This document shows positions 24,599-32,360 of a DNA stretch of 37,455 bases, one piece after another. Made by a program: the position numbers and the translations under genes. The stretch comes from an uncultured Muribaculaceae bacterium (GTDB lineage: Bacteria > Bacteroidota > Bacteroidia > Bacteroidales > Muribaculaceae), in assembly GCA_945931475.1 (NCBI GenBank), contig CAMEPD010000016.1, forward strand, positions 1-37,455. The letters run 5' to 3'. Every line of letters begins with the position of its first letter. The stretch's first letter is position 1. Below the pieces are notes generated by a model. That model searched no databases. It was not told where the DNA came from and saw only the letters and a program-made list of their open reading frames with translations.

Positions 24599-25207
24599 AT
24601 GACATTCGCTGAAAATTGCAACAAAATATTCGACCGGGCTACCGCCGATTATCACGTTACCGACAATATCGACGCGCCCGCCCCGGCCCCTTACGGTGCC
24701 GACGGCCTCGACGCTCTCCTCTATGCCAAAAACTGGATTGATGTGACACAGTGGCACATGGAGGACCTCATCCGCGACCCGGAAATCGACCCGGCCGCCG
24801 GCATGGTGCTCAAACACCGCATCGACGCGTCGAACCAGGACCGCACTGACCGCGTGGAGGATATCGACACATTTTTCCGCGATAAATATTCCGGCGTGAA
24901 TGTCTGTCCCGATGCCACCATCAACACCGAAAGCCCCGCATGGGCCATCGACCGCCTGTCGATTCTCGCCGTGAAACTCTATCACATGCGTGCCGAGCTC
25001 GACCGTCCCGACGCCTCTGACGCCCACAAGGCACGCTGCGCCGCCAAACTCGCCGTGCTCGAGGAGCAGCGCCGCGACCTCACCGCCGCCATCGACGCCC
25101 TGCTCGACGATATCGCCGCCGGGCGCAAATATATGAAGGTGTACCGTCAGATGAAGATGTACAACGACGCCGACACCAACCCCGTGCTCTACGCTAAGAA
25201 ATCCTGA
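24599..25207 (+). CDS. DUF4254 family protein
   Basis: A 202-residue cytoplasmic, largely helical protein without signal peptide. The features fit the DUF4254 family of Bacteroidota: an N-terminal FAENCNKIFDRATADYH, a central YAKNWIDVTQWHMEDLIRDPEID and KHRIDASNQDRTDRVEDID block, and SPAWAIDRLSILAVKLYHMRAELDR followed by a long C-terminal helical region with EEQRRDLTAAIDALLDDI. The function is unknown. The start is set by the promoter at 24547-24579. Its stop overlaps the next ATG by 1 nt (TGATG), so it is coupled to a GT9 glycosyltransferase, suggesting a role around surface-glycan synthesis. Confidence 0.85.
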   Translation: MTFAENCNKIFDRATADYHVTDNIDAPAPAPYGADGLDALLYAKNWIDVTQWHMEDLIRDPEIDPAAGMVLKHRIDASNQDRTDRVEDIDTFFRDKYSGVNVCPDATINTESPAWAIDRLSILAVKLYHMRAELDRPDASDAHKARCAAKLAVLEEQRRDLTAAIDALLDDIAAGRKYMKVYRQMKMYNDADTNPVLYAKKS

Positions 25208-26301
25208 TGGCAGCAGACTCGCTCTCACAACAGATGATTAACAATCCCCGTGGGCTGCACAACGTGCTTGTGGCGCGTTTTTCGGCCCTCGGAGATGTGG
25301 CTATGACCATCCCGGTGCTTTACAGCGTGTGTGCGTGCTACCCCGACGTGCGGTTCACGCTGCTCACCCGCAGCGGTATGGTAGGGATGTTCATCAACCG
25401 TCCGCCGAACCTCGACGTCGAAGGGGTCGACCTGGAGCAGTACAATGGAGTGCGCGGCCTGTGGCGCCTATTCGGCGAGATGCGGCGCAAATACCGCATC
25501 GACGCCTTCGCCGACCTTCATGGGGTGCTCCGCACCGGCTTGCTGCGCGGCTTCGCGCGCCTGAACGGCATCCCCGTGGCTGTCATCAACAAGGGCCGGA
25601 AGGGGAAACGCGCCCTGACCCGCAGCGGTAGCAAAGTGCTGCTGCCGCTGGTGTCGTCGCGCGCACGCTACCGCCAGGTGTTCCACGCCCTGGGGCTGCC
25701 GGTCGAAAGCTCGTTCGAAGGGCTCTACGGCCCTGCGGGCGCCAAGGGTAATCCCGCTGATTTTGATACAATCACCGCGCCCAAAGCCCCCGGGGAGCGC
25801 TGGATTGGCATCGCGCCATTCGCCAAGCATCCCGGCAAAATCTACCCGCCGGAACTTATGGAGGAAGTGGTGTCGGCGCTTACGGCCGACACCCGCAACC
25901 GCATCTTCCTCTTCGGCGGAGGGGAGGAGGAGAAGCGCACCCTCGGCGCCTGGGCCGACAAATATCCCAACGTGTGCTCGCTGGCCGGTGTCAAAAGCGG
26001 TTTCAAGGCCGAACTGGCACTGATGAGCTGGCTCGATGTCATGGTGTCGATGGACTCAGCCAATATGCACCTGGCGTCGCTCGTGGCCACCCCGGTGGTG
26101 AGCATCTGGGGCGCCACGCACCCCTATTGCGGCTTCAAGGGGTGGCGACAGGCCGAAGCCGACATCGTGCAGCTCCCCATGACCTGCCGCCCCTGCTCGG
26201 TGTTCGGCAACAAGCCCTGTTTCCGTGGCGACTATTACTGCCTGCGCGGCATACCTCCCCAGCTTATCCTCGACCGCGTCGCCCATCATCTCCCCGAATA
26301 A
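25207..26301 (+). CDS. Glycosyltransferase family 9 (heptosyltransferase-like)
   Basis: A 364-residue GT-B-fold enzyme of the lipopolysaccharide heptosyltransferase family. The N-terminal domain begins NVLVARFSALGDVAMTIPVL (18-37), the family's usual opening. The C-terminal nucleotide-sugar domain has IGIAPFAKHPGKIYPPELM, RIFLFGGGEEE, and the acceptor/donor loop VSMDSANMHLASLVATPVVSIWGATHP, all characteristic of GT9. A Cys cluster near the end (MTCRPCSVFGNKPCFRGDYYCLRGI) matches the shape of the family's C-terminal cysteine segment. No signal peptide, so it probably acts at the cytoplasmic face of the inner membrane. The precise sugar is not inferable. The start overlaps the DUF4254 stop; an internal Met at residue 11 is an alternative. 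Confidence 0.9.
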   Translation: MAADSLSQQMINNPRGLHNVLVARFSALGDVAMTIPVLYSVCACYPDVRFTLLTRSGMVGMFINRPPNLDVEGVDLEQYNGVRGLWRLFGEMRRKYRIDAFADLHGVLRTGLLRGFARLNGIPVAVINKGRKGKRALTRSGSKVLLPLVSSRARYRQVFHALGLPVESSFEGLYGPAGAKGNPADFDTITAPKAPGERWIGIAPFAKHPGKIYPPELMEEVVSALTADTRNRIFLFGGGEEEKRTLGAWADKYPNVCSLAGVKSGFKAELALMSWLDVMVSMDSANMHLASLVATPVVSIWGATHPYCGFKGWRQAEADIVQLPMTCRPCSVFGNKPCFRGDYYCLRGIPPQLILDRVAHHLPE

Positions 26302-26312
26302 CTTTCAAATGT

Positions 26313-26351
26313 TAACATTTTCAAAAACACTTGTTTTTTTGTAAAATGTTA
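26313..26351 (+). terminator. AT-rich stem-loop after the GT9 gene
   Basis: TAACATTTT (26313-26321) pairs with AAAATGTTA (26343-26351) around a 21-nt loop holding a run of eight T. It is a weak terminator candidate, and its right arm ends just before the -7 box of the next operon. Confidence 0.4.
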
Positions 26352-26360
26352 CTAAATTTG
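26330..26360 (+). promoter_or_regulatory. Promoter of the 2-oxoacid:ferredoxin oxidoreductase operon
   Basis: CTTG (26330-26333, one base off TTTG) and TAAATTTG (26353-26360) are spaced by 19 nt. The start would be near 26367, leaving a ~170-nt leader before the ferredoxin ATG at 26537. The leader contains CGTGGG (about 26387) and CCCACG (about 26474), which could pair at long range. Confidence 0.5.
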
Positions 26361-26536
26361 CCTTTTGGAAATCCGAGAAACGCGCGCGTGGGCCTCACAG
26401 CGCCCCGCACACACCTCTCTCTGCTTTTCGCTATACCTTAAATCGGAGGATTTGCTTATAAATCGTAACTTGACCCACGGTTTAAAGTTTTCCTTCAAAT
26501 AAAAAACACTTTTCTTTTTATCGCTTACGTTTTAAT

Positions 26537-26767
26537 ATGGCTGAAATCCACGGAGCAGTTACGATCGAAAGCGAACGCTGCAAAGGGTGCAACCTCTGTG
26601 TGGTTGCCTGCCCCTGCGATGTTCTTGCTCTTCAACCCAAGGAGGTGAACGATCGAGGTTATCATTACGCCTATCCCGCCAACGAGAAGGCTTGTATCGG
26701 ATGCGCGGCCTGCGCGCTTGTTTGCCCCGATGCCTGTATTGAGGTTTTTCGTGTGGTAGCAAAATAA
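26537..26767 (+). CDS. 2-oxoacid:ferredoxin oxidoreductase delta subunit (2x[4Fe-4S] ferredoxin)
   Basis: A 76-residue ferredoxin-type subunit with two CxxCxxCxxxC cluster motifs: Cys15/18/21/25 (RCKGCNLCVVACP) and Cys53/56/59/63 (ACIGCAACALVCP). Extra cysteines sit at 27 and 67. It would carry electrons from the TPP subunit to the external ferredoxin. The order delta, alpha, beta, gamma with gaps of 25, 22 and 23 nt is that of four-subunit Kor/Vor enzymes, supporting a subunit role rather than a free ferredoxin. Confidence 0.93.
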   Translation: MAEIHGAVTIESERCKGCNLCVVACPCDVLALQPKEVNDRGYHYAYPANEKACIGCAACALVCPDACIEVFRVVAK

Positions 26768-26792
26768 TTCACCCTTCAAACATTTACACAAG

Positions 26793-27884
26793 ATGAAAGC
26801 AGAAGTAAAACTTATGAAGGGCAACGAGGCCATAGCCCGTGCCGCCATACGCTACGGAGCCGACGGTTATTTCGGCTATCCCATTACCCCGCAGTCGGAG
26901 GTGCTCGAAACTCTTGAAGCAGAAATGCCCTGGGAGACTACCGGAATGGTGGTACTCCAGGCCGAGAGTGAAGTTGCATCTATAAATATGGTATACGGCG
27001 GCGCCGCTGCCGGCAAAGCCGTGATGACATCGTCGTCGTCGCCCGGTGTGAGCCTCATGCAGGAGGGTATCTCCTACCTTGCCGCATCAGAGCTCCCGGC
27101 GCTGATTGTCAATGTGATGCGCGGCGGCCCCGGCCTTGGCACCATCCAGCCTTCGCAGGCCGACTATTTCCAGGCTACAAAGGGCGGCGGTCACGGCGAC
27201 TACCACATCATAGTGCTTGCCCCGTCGACGGTGCAGGAGATGGCCGACTTCGTGGCCCTCGGTTTCGACCTGGCCTTCAAGTACCGCACCCCGGCGATGA
27301 TTATGGCCGACGGTGTCGTAGGCCAGATGATGGAGAAGGTGGTGCTCCCCGAGCAGCGCCCGCGCCGCACCAACGAGCAGATTGCCCGCGAATGCCCCTG
27401 GGCCCTCACCGGCAAACCCGACAGCCGCAAACCCAACATCATCACCTCGCTTGAGCTCGACTCCGCCATCATGGAGAAGAACAATGAGCGTTTCCAGGAG
27501 ACATACCGCCGCATCCAGGAGAACGAGGTGCGCTACGAGGAGCGATTCACCGACGACGCCGAATACCTCATCGTGGCCTTCGGTTCGGTAGCCCGTATCT
27601 GCCTGAAAGCCATCGAGGACGCCCGCAAGAAGGGTATCAAGGTAGGCCTCATCCGCCCTATCACCTTGTGGCCCTTCCCCTACAAGGAGATAGCCCGCGT
27701 GGCCGAGCATACCAAAGGCATTCTCTGTGTAGAGCTGAACGCCGGTCAGATGGTCGAGGACGTGCGCCTCGCCGTCGGCGACAAAGTGCCCGTGCGCCAC
27801 TTCGGCCGTATGGGTGGCATAGTGCCCGCCCCGCAGGAAGTGCTCGACGCCCTGGAGCATGACTTCCACATTAACAGCCTCTAA
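26793..27884 (+). CDS. vorB: 2-oxoacid:ferredoxin oxidoreductase alpha subunit (VorB-like)
   Basis: A 363-residue subunit holding the pyrimidine-binding half of the thiamine-diphosphate site and the transketolase C-terminal-like domain. Signatures are LMKGNEAIARAAIRYGADGYFGYPITPQSE (8-37), TSSSSPGVSLMQEGISYLAASELP, the VMRGGPGLGTIQPSQADYFQATKGGGHGDY block, and the C-terminal VGLIRPITLWPFPYKEI. The sequence most resembles proteins annotated as VorB (branched 2-oxoacid, isovalerate or 2-oxoglutarate type) in Bacteroidales. Substrate choice between branched-chain 2-oxoacids and 2-oxoglutarate cannot be decided here. Confidence 0.9.
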   Translation: MKAEVKLMKGNEAIARAAIRYGADGYFGYPITPQSEVLETLEAEMPWETTGMVVLQAESEVASINMVYGGAAAGKAVMTSSSSPGVSLMQEGISYLAASELPALIVNVMRGGPGLGTIQPSQADYFQATKGGGHGDYHIIVLAPSTVQEMADFVALGFDLAFKYRTPAMIMADGVVGQMMEKVVLPEQRPRRTNEQIARECPWALTGKPDSRKPNIITSLELDSAIMEKNNERFQETYRRIQENEVRYEERFTDDAEYLIVAFGSVARICLKAIEDARKKGIKVGLIRPITLWPFPYKEIARVAEHTKGILCVELNAGQMVEDVRLAVGDKVPVRHFGRMGGIVPAPQEVLDALEHDFHINSL

Positions 27885-27906
27885 CCTTTAAGCAGAGAAA
27901 AACGCC

Positions 27907-28674
27907 ATGACACGCGAAGAAATAATACAGAACGGAACAAAAGTTTATTCACGCCCCAGGCTGCTGAATAAGAACAATATGCACTACTGCCCCGGCTGCT
28001 CGCACGGTGTGGTTCACAAGCTTGTGGCTGAAATCATCGACGAAATGGGGCTCGAGCACGACGCCATCGGCATAGCTCCGGTAGGATGCGCCGTGTTCGC
28101 CTACAACTATATCGACATCGACTGGGCCGAAGCCGCCCACGGCCGCGCACCCGCCCTGGCTACCGCCATCTCGCGCCTGCGCCCCGACAAAGTGGTGTTC
28201 ACCTATCAGGGTGACGGCGACCTCGCCGCCATCGGTTCGGCCGAAACCATCCATGCCTGCACCCGTGGCGAGAATATCGTCATCATCATGATTAACAACG
28301 GTATCTACGGCATGACCGGCGGCCAGATGTCGCCCTGTACCCTCGAGGGAGCCAAGACGGCCACCACCCCCTACGGACGCCGCCATGACCTCAACGGCTT
28401 CCCCCTGAAGGTCGCCGACGTGGTGAGCCTGCTCGACGGCACATGCTACGTGACACGCCAGGCCGTGCATACCCCCGGCGCCGTGCGCAAGGCCAAAGCT
28501 GCCCTGAAGAAAGCCTTCAAGAACGCTCAGGAGAAGAAAGGCACCTCATTCGTGGAAATCGTGTCGACCTGCAACTCAGGCTGGAAGATGTCGCCCGAAA
28601 AGTCCAACAAATGGATGGAGGAGAATATGTTCGCCCACTATCCCCTCGGTGACCTCAAGGATACCACCAAGTAA
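27907..28674 (+). CDS. 2-oxoacid:ferredoxin oxidoreductase beta subunit (TPP-binding)
   Basis: A 255-residue subunit that binds thiamine diphosphate and a proximal [4Fe-4S] cluster. Visible: HYCPGCSHGVVHKLVAE with cluster cysteines near residues 28 and 31, GIAPVGCAVF, and the TPP/Mg motif GDGD at 102-105 continued by Asn130-Asn131-Gly-Ile-Tyr-Gly-Met-Thr-Gly-Gly-Gln. A later Cys in VSTCNSGW is the likely fourth cluster ligand. It catalyses oxidative decarboxylation of the 2-oxoacid to an acyl-CoA together with the alpha subunit. It is 22 nt after alpha. Confidence 0.93.
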   Translation: MTREEIIQNGTKVYSRPRLLNKNNMHYCPGCSHGVVHKLVAEIIDEMGLEHDAIGIAPVGCAVFAYNYIDIDWAEAAHGRAPALATAISRLRPDKVVFTYQGDGDLAAIGSAETIHACTRGENIVIIMINNGIYGMTGGQMSPCTLEGAKTATTPYGRRHDLNGFPLKVADVVSLLDGTCYVTRQAVHTPGAVRKAKAALKKAFKNAQEKKGTSFVEIVSTCNSGWKMSPEKSNKWMEENMFAHYPLGDLKDTTK

Positions 28675-28697
28675 CTCATCCTCAACCCACTACTGAA

Positions 28698-29234
28698 ATG
28701 AAAGACGAAATTATCATAGCCGGTTTCGGCGGCCAGGGTGTGCTGTCGATGGGCAAGATTCTGGCGTACGCAGCCCTCGAGAATGACCAGGAAGTCACCT
28801 GGATGCCATCCTACGGTCCCGAGCAGCGCGGCGGTACAGCCAACGTTACAGTGATTCTCTCCGATGAGCCCATCTCGTCGCCCGTGCTATCGGAGTACGA
28901 CACCGCCGTAATCCTCAACCAGCAGAGCCTCGACAAATTCGAGAGCCGCGTAAAGCCCGGCGGCGTGCTCATCTACGACCCCTACGACATCCATCATGCG
29001 CCTACGCGCACCGACATCGACGTCGTGGCCGTACCCGCCATGGAGGCCACCATCGCCATGGGTCAGGCCAAGGCCTACAACATGATACTGCTCGGCGCGC
29101 TGCTGGCAAAGCGACCCGATGTGCCCGTCGAGGCTGTAGTCCGCGGCCTTAAGAAAGCCCTCCCCGAGCGTCATCACCACCTCATCCCCGTCAACGAGCA
29201 GGCCATCCGCAAAGGCATGGAACTCGTCGGATAA
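28698..29234 (+). CDS. 2-oxoacid:ferredoxin oxidoreductase gamma subunit
   Basis: A 178-residue subunit, probably CoA-interacting, with the family N-terminus IIIAGFGGQGVLSMGKILAYAAL (5-27), the WMPSYGPEQRGGTANVTVILSD block (34-55) and the AYNMILLGALL segment near 125. The length is typical for a stand-alone gamma chain. It is the last gene of the four-gene operon, followed by a stem-loop at 29266-29300. Confidence 0.93.
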   Translation: MKDEIIIAGFGGQGVLSMGKILAYAALENDQEVTWMPSYGPEQRGGTANVTVILSDEPISSPVLSEYDTAVILNQQSLDKFESRVKPGGVLIYDPYDIHHAPTRTDIDVVAVPAMEATIAMGQAKAYNMILLGALLAKRPDVPVEAVVRGLKKALPERHHHLIPVNEQAIRKGMELVG

Positions 29235-29265
29235 GCCGAACTTTTCATAGAACTTCATAACACAG

Positions 29266-29300
29266 AAAGCGACAGGTAAGACCACTCTACCTGCCGCTTT
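29266..29300 (+). terminator. Stem-loop after the oxidoreductase operon
   Basis: AAAGCGACAGGTA (29266-29278) pairs with TACCTGCCGCTTT (29288-29300) with one mismatch and a 9-nt loop, 32 nt after the gamma-subunit stop. No strong U-tract follows. Confidence 0.55.
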
Positions 29301-29431
29301 CGCTTGTTCTGTGGATTCAAAACAAAAAATATGCTCAACAACATATCGGTGTATTTCGCTGAGCTACAAAGTAGTAGTTATAAGATGTAATACTTTTATC
29401 ACTTGAAGGGTTAATTCTCATATTTTTTTAA

Positions 29432-29439
29432 TATATTTG
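29432..29439 (+). promoter_or_regulatory. Candidate -7 box for the TonB receptor operon
   Basis: TATATTTG matches the -7 consensus exactly. The best -33 candidate (CTTG at 29402-29405) is 26 nt upstream, longer than usual, so the promoter may be weak or need an activator. The leader would be about 120 nt. Confidence 0.4.
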
Positions 29440-29567
29440 ACGTCTAAATCCCGCTTGTACCATCCTGCTTGGGTCGCATCCCGGGATTGATCGGGATAAT
29501 GACACGCGCTGCCGGCCACGGTCTGCGGCACATGTTAACTTTGAAACTAATTTAACTAAAAACTGAT

Positions 29568-32351
29568 ATGAGATTCAAAGTGATTCTACCGCTGATGATG
29601 TCAGCTGTCGCCACTGTCGGCGCATCGGCTCAGACGGCTGTAGTTACGGGATCTGTTGTCGATGCCGATACAGGCGCTCCGGTGCCCGGCGCAACGGTGA
29701 CTATCCCCGGCCAGAACATCACAGTAGTGACCGGCCCTGCCGGTGATTTCCGCATCTCCAATGCACTTCCCGGAGAGGTGGTCGTGAAAATTTCAGCCAA
29801 CGGTTACGACGGCGACGCCGCTCAGGTGCGTCTGGCCAACGGACAGACCACTCCCCTGGAATTTATCCTCGCAACCGGCGAAACTGCCAACCCCAACATC
29901 GAGGAAACTGCCCTCGACAACATTTTCGATGAATCGCTTCTCGACGATGAGGAGGGGAACGCCCAGACCGTGACCGCCCTCTCGGGTGCCTCAGACAATA
30001 TCTATTACCGATTCGTACGCTACGGACTGTCGCCCCTGTTCAGCAACTACCGCGGTTACCGCCAGGAGCAGTCGCAGACTTACATCAACGGCCTGCCGAT
30101 GAACGATATCGTGCGCGGCGGATTCTCATTCTCGCAACTCGGCGGCATGACCTCGCGCGCATTCCGCAATTCCACCGCAACCGTTGGCCTCGGCGCTGCC
30201 GGCTACGGCTTCTCGGCCATCGGCGGCTCGCAGAATTTCAACACCATCACCGAGGCTTACTCACCCGGCTTTAACGGAACGCTGCGTTACACCAACGCCA
30301 ACTACTACGCCATGGCAATGGCAACCTATTCGACCGGTATCAACCCGCAGGGCTGGGGCGTCACCGTTTCGGCCATAGGACGCTATGCCGACGAAGGCAT
30401 AATCGACGGTACATTCTACAACGCCGGCGGTTACTTCCTCTCGCTCGAGAAGGTTATCAACAAGAACCATTCGCTGACCCTCACCACCTGGGGCGCCCCC
30501 ATGGAGTATGCCAACGCCCGCGCAACCGTGCAGGAGGCTTACGACCTGGCCGGTTCGAACCTCTACAACCCCGCATGGGGCTGGCAGTCGGGCAAGAAAC
30601 GCTCCGACAATATCCGCCGCAAGTTCGACCCCACAGTGATGCTCAACTGGATTTTCAAGGATGAGAAGACCACCCTCAACACCGGCGTGGCTTTCCGCTG
30701 GGTCAACTTCGCCCGCACCCGTCTCAACTACTTCAAGGGCAACGACCCCAAGCCCGACTATTACCGCAACCTCCCATCGTACTGGGAATACAACCAGGAG
30801 GTGCCGGGCATGGCCGAGTATTACACCGATATGTGGCTCAACAACACCGGCGGCATACGTCAGATGGACTGGGACCGCTTCTACCAGATTAATTACCTCA
30901 ACAACCAGAGCAACATCGGCAAGCCCGACGACGAGCGTGTCGGCTCAACCTATATGCAGCAGTGGGAGCACTCCGACCAGTTCAACTTCATCGCTGCCAC
31001 CAATCTCAACCGGCGCCTCAACGACAAGCTCACCCTGCAGGCCGGCCTCAACTTCAACTATACCCGCACCGCCGACTACATGACCGTCAAGGACCTCCTC
31101 GGCGGCGAATACTGGCTCGACGTCGACCCCTTCTCGGAGCGAGACATCACCAACCCGCTGGCGTCGGCCGCCATCATGCAGAATGATCTCGACAACCCCA
31201 ACCGCCACGTCACTCAGGGCGAACGCTTCGGCTACGATTACAACATCCACGCCATGCACGCCCAGGCCTACATCCAGAACCAGTTCAACTCGGCTCACTG
31301 GGATGTCAACTGGGGTATGGAAATCAGCTGGGAGCAGTTCTGGCGTTTCGGCCACATGCGCAACGGCCGCGCGCCGCTCAACTCGCTCGGCTCCTCGAAG
31401 CGCATCAACTTCGACAACGGTGCCGTCAAAGCCGGCGCCACCTACAAGCTCGATGGCCGCAACTACTTCACTGTCAACGCTTACTATGGCACACAGGCTC
31501 CTCTGATCAATGATGTATACATCTCGCCCCGTATCAAGGACACCACAGTCGATGACCTCAAATCACAGCGCATCGTTTCGGTCGACGGCAGCTACAGCTG
31601 GAACTACAGCCGCTTCCGCGGTACAATCGGCGCATTCTTCACCGACATGACCGGCGGTATCGAACGCCGCGGTTTCTACGACGAAACCCTCAACACCTTC
31701 GTCAACTTCGCCCTCAGCGACGTTCACCGCCAGTACAAGGGCATCGAGCTGGGTATGTCGTACAAGATTATCCCATCGCTCACCGCTACTTTCGCAGGCA
31801 CATACTCGCGCTACCAGTACAAGAACAACCCCATGGGTACCCGCTCCGCTGAAAACGAACTCAGCGAACCCCAGTCCAAGAAGGTTTACCTCAAGAACTA
31901 CTTCTGCTCGTCGACCCCGCAGGCTGCCTTCAACATCGGCCTCGACTACGCCGCTCCCAAGAACTGGTTCTTCAACGTCAACGCTACCTGGATGGGCGAC
32001 TACTACGTGCAGCTCGCTTACCCCTTCCACGAAGAGATGCCCGGCATCTGGGAGGTGGCTTCGACCTACGAGGAAGTCGAGAAGATTGTCGAGGATTACG
32101 CCCGTCAGGAGAAACTCCCCTGCAACTGGGTGCTCAACGCTTCAATCGGCAAGACCCTCTATCTGACACGCAAGCTCAGCATGAATTTCAACCTCATGCT
32201 GTCAAATATTCTTAATAACAAGAACCTCGTAACGAACGCTTTCCAGCAGCCGCGTGTTGATACTAAGAACTACAATGTCAACGCTTATCCCACCAAATAC
32301 CAGTATGCCCAGGGCATCAAGGTTATGTTCAACGTGGGTATTCGCTTCTAA
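29568..32351 (+). CDS. TonB-dependent receptor with carboxypeptidase-like regulatory domain
   Basis: A 927-residue outer-membrane receptor. The signal peptide is ~1-22 (ending GASAQ). A carboxypeptidase-regulatory-like beta-sandwich spans ~25-105 (VVTGSVVDADTGAPVPGATVTIPG), followed by an acidic linker, a plug region (~135-240, YINGLPMNDIVRGGFSFSQLGG then GFSAIGGSQNFNTIT) and a large beta-barrel rich in aromatic strands, ending KVMFNVGIRF with terminal Phe. Known: such receptors import ligands using TonB-ExbBD energy. It is not followed by a SusD-type gene but by two DUF5689-like lipoproteins, the first only 9 nt downstream. Its ligand is unknown. Confidence 0.9.
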   Translation: MRFKVILPLMMSAVATVGASAQTAVVTGSVVDADTGAPVPGATVTIPGQNITVVTGPAGDFRISNALPGEVVVKISANGYDGDAAQVRLANGQTTPLEFILATGETANPNIEETALDNIFDESLLDDEEGNAQTVTALSGASDNIYYRFVRYGLSPLFSNYRGYRQEQSQTYINGLPMNDIVRGGFSFSQLGGMTSRAFRNSTATVGLGAAGYGFSAIGGSQNFNTITEAYSPGFNGTLRYTNANYYAMAMATYSTGINPQGWGVTVSAIGRYADEGIIDGTFYNAGGYFLSLEKVINKNHSLTLTTWGAPMEYANARATVQEAYDLAGSNLYNPAWGWQSGKKRSDNIRRKFDPTVMLNWIFKDEKTTLNTGVAFRWVNFARTRLNYFKGNDPKPDYYRNLPSYWEYNQEVPGMAEYYTDMWLNNTGGIRQMDWDRFYQINYLNNQSNIGKPDDERVGSTYMQQWEHSDQFNFIAATNLNRRLNDKLTLQAGLNFNYTRTADYMTVKDLLGGEYWLDVDPFSERDITNPLASAAIMQNDLDNPNRHVTQGERFGYDYNIHAMHAQAYIQNQFNSAHWDVNWGMEISWEQFWRFGHMRNGRAPLNSLGSSKRINFDNGAVKAGATYKLDGRNYFTVNAYYGTQAPLINDVYISPRIKDTTVDDLKSQRIVSVDGSYSWNYSRFRGTIGAFFTDMTGGIERRGFYDETLNTFVNFALSDVHRQYKGIELGMSYKIIPSLTATFAGTYSRYQYKNNPMGTRSAENELSEPQSKKVYLKNYFCSSTPQAAFNIGLDYAAPKNWFFNVNATWMGDYYVQLAYPFHEEMPGIWEVASTYEEVEKIVEDYARQEKLPCNWVLNASIGKTLYLTRKLSMNFNLMLSNILNNKNLVTNAFQQPRVDTKNYNVNAYPTKYQYAQGIKVMFNVGIRF

Positions 32352-32360
32352 TAATTCCCA

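Larger units (their letters stand above)
29235..29567 (+). other. Intergenic region and leader before the TonB receptor operon
   Basis: No gene is seen in 333 bases. It holds a stem-loop after the oxidoreductase operon (29266-29300), an AT-rich stretch, a -7 box TATATTTG at 29432-29439, a small hairpin (ATCCCG 29478-29483 with CGGGAT 29492-29497) and a second -7-like TAACTTTG at 29536-29543 just before the receptor ATG. Confidence 0.6.

Noticed and set aside
29235-29567. Known riboswitch in the receptor leader
   Set aside because: Only a short 6-bp hairpin and AT-rich DNA are seen; no conserved core of a known class (for example a cobalamin box) was recognised.
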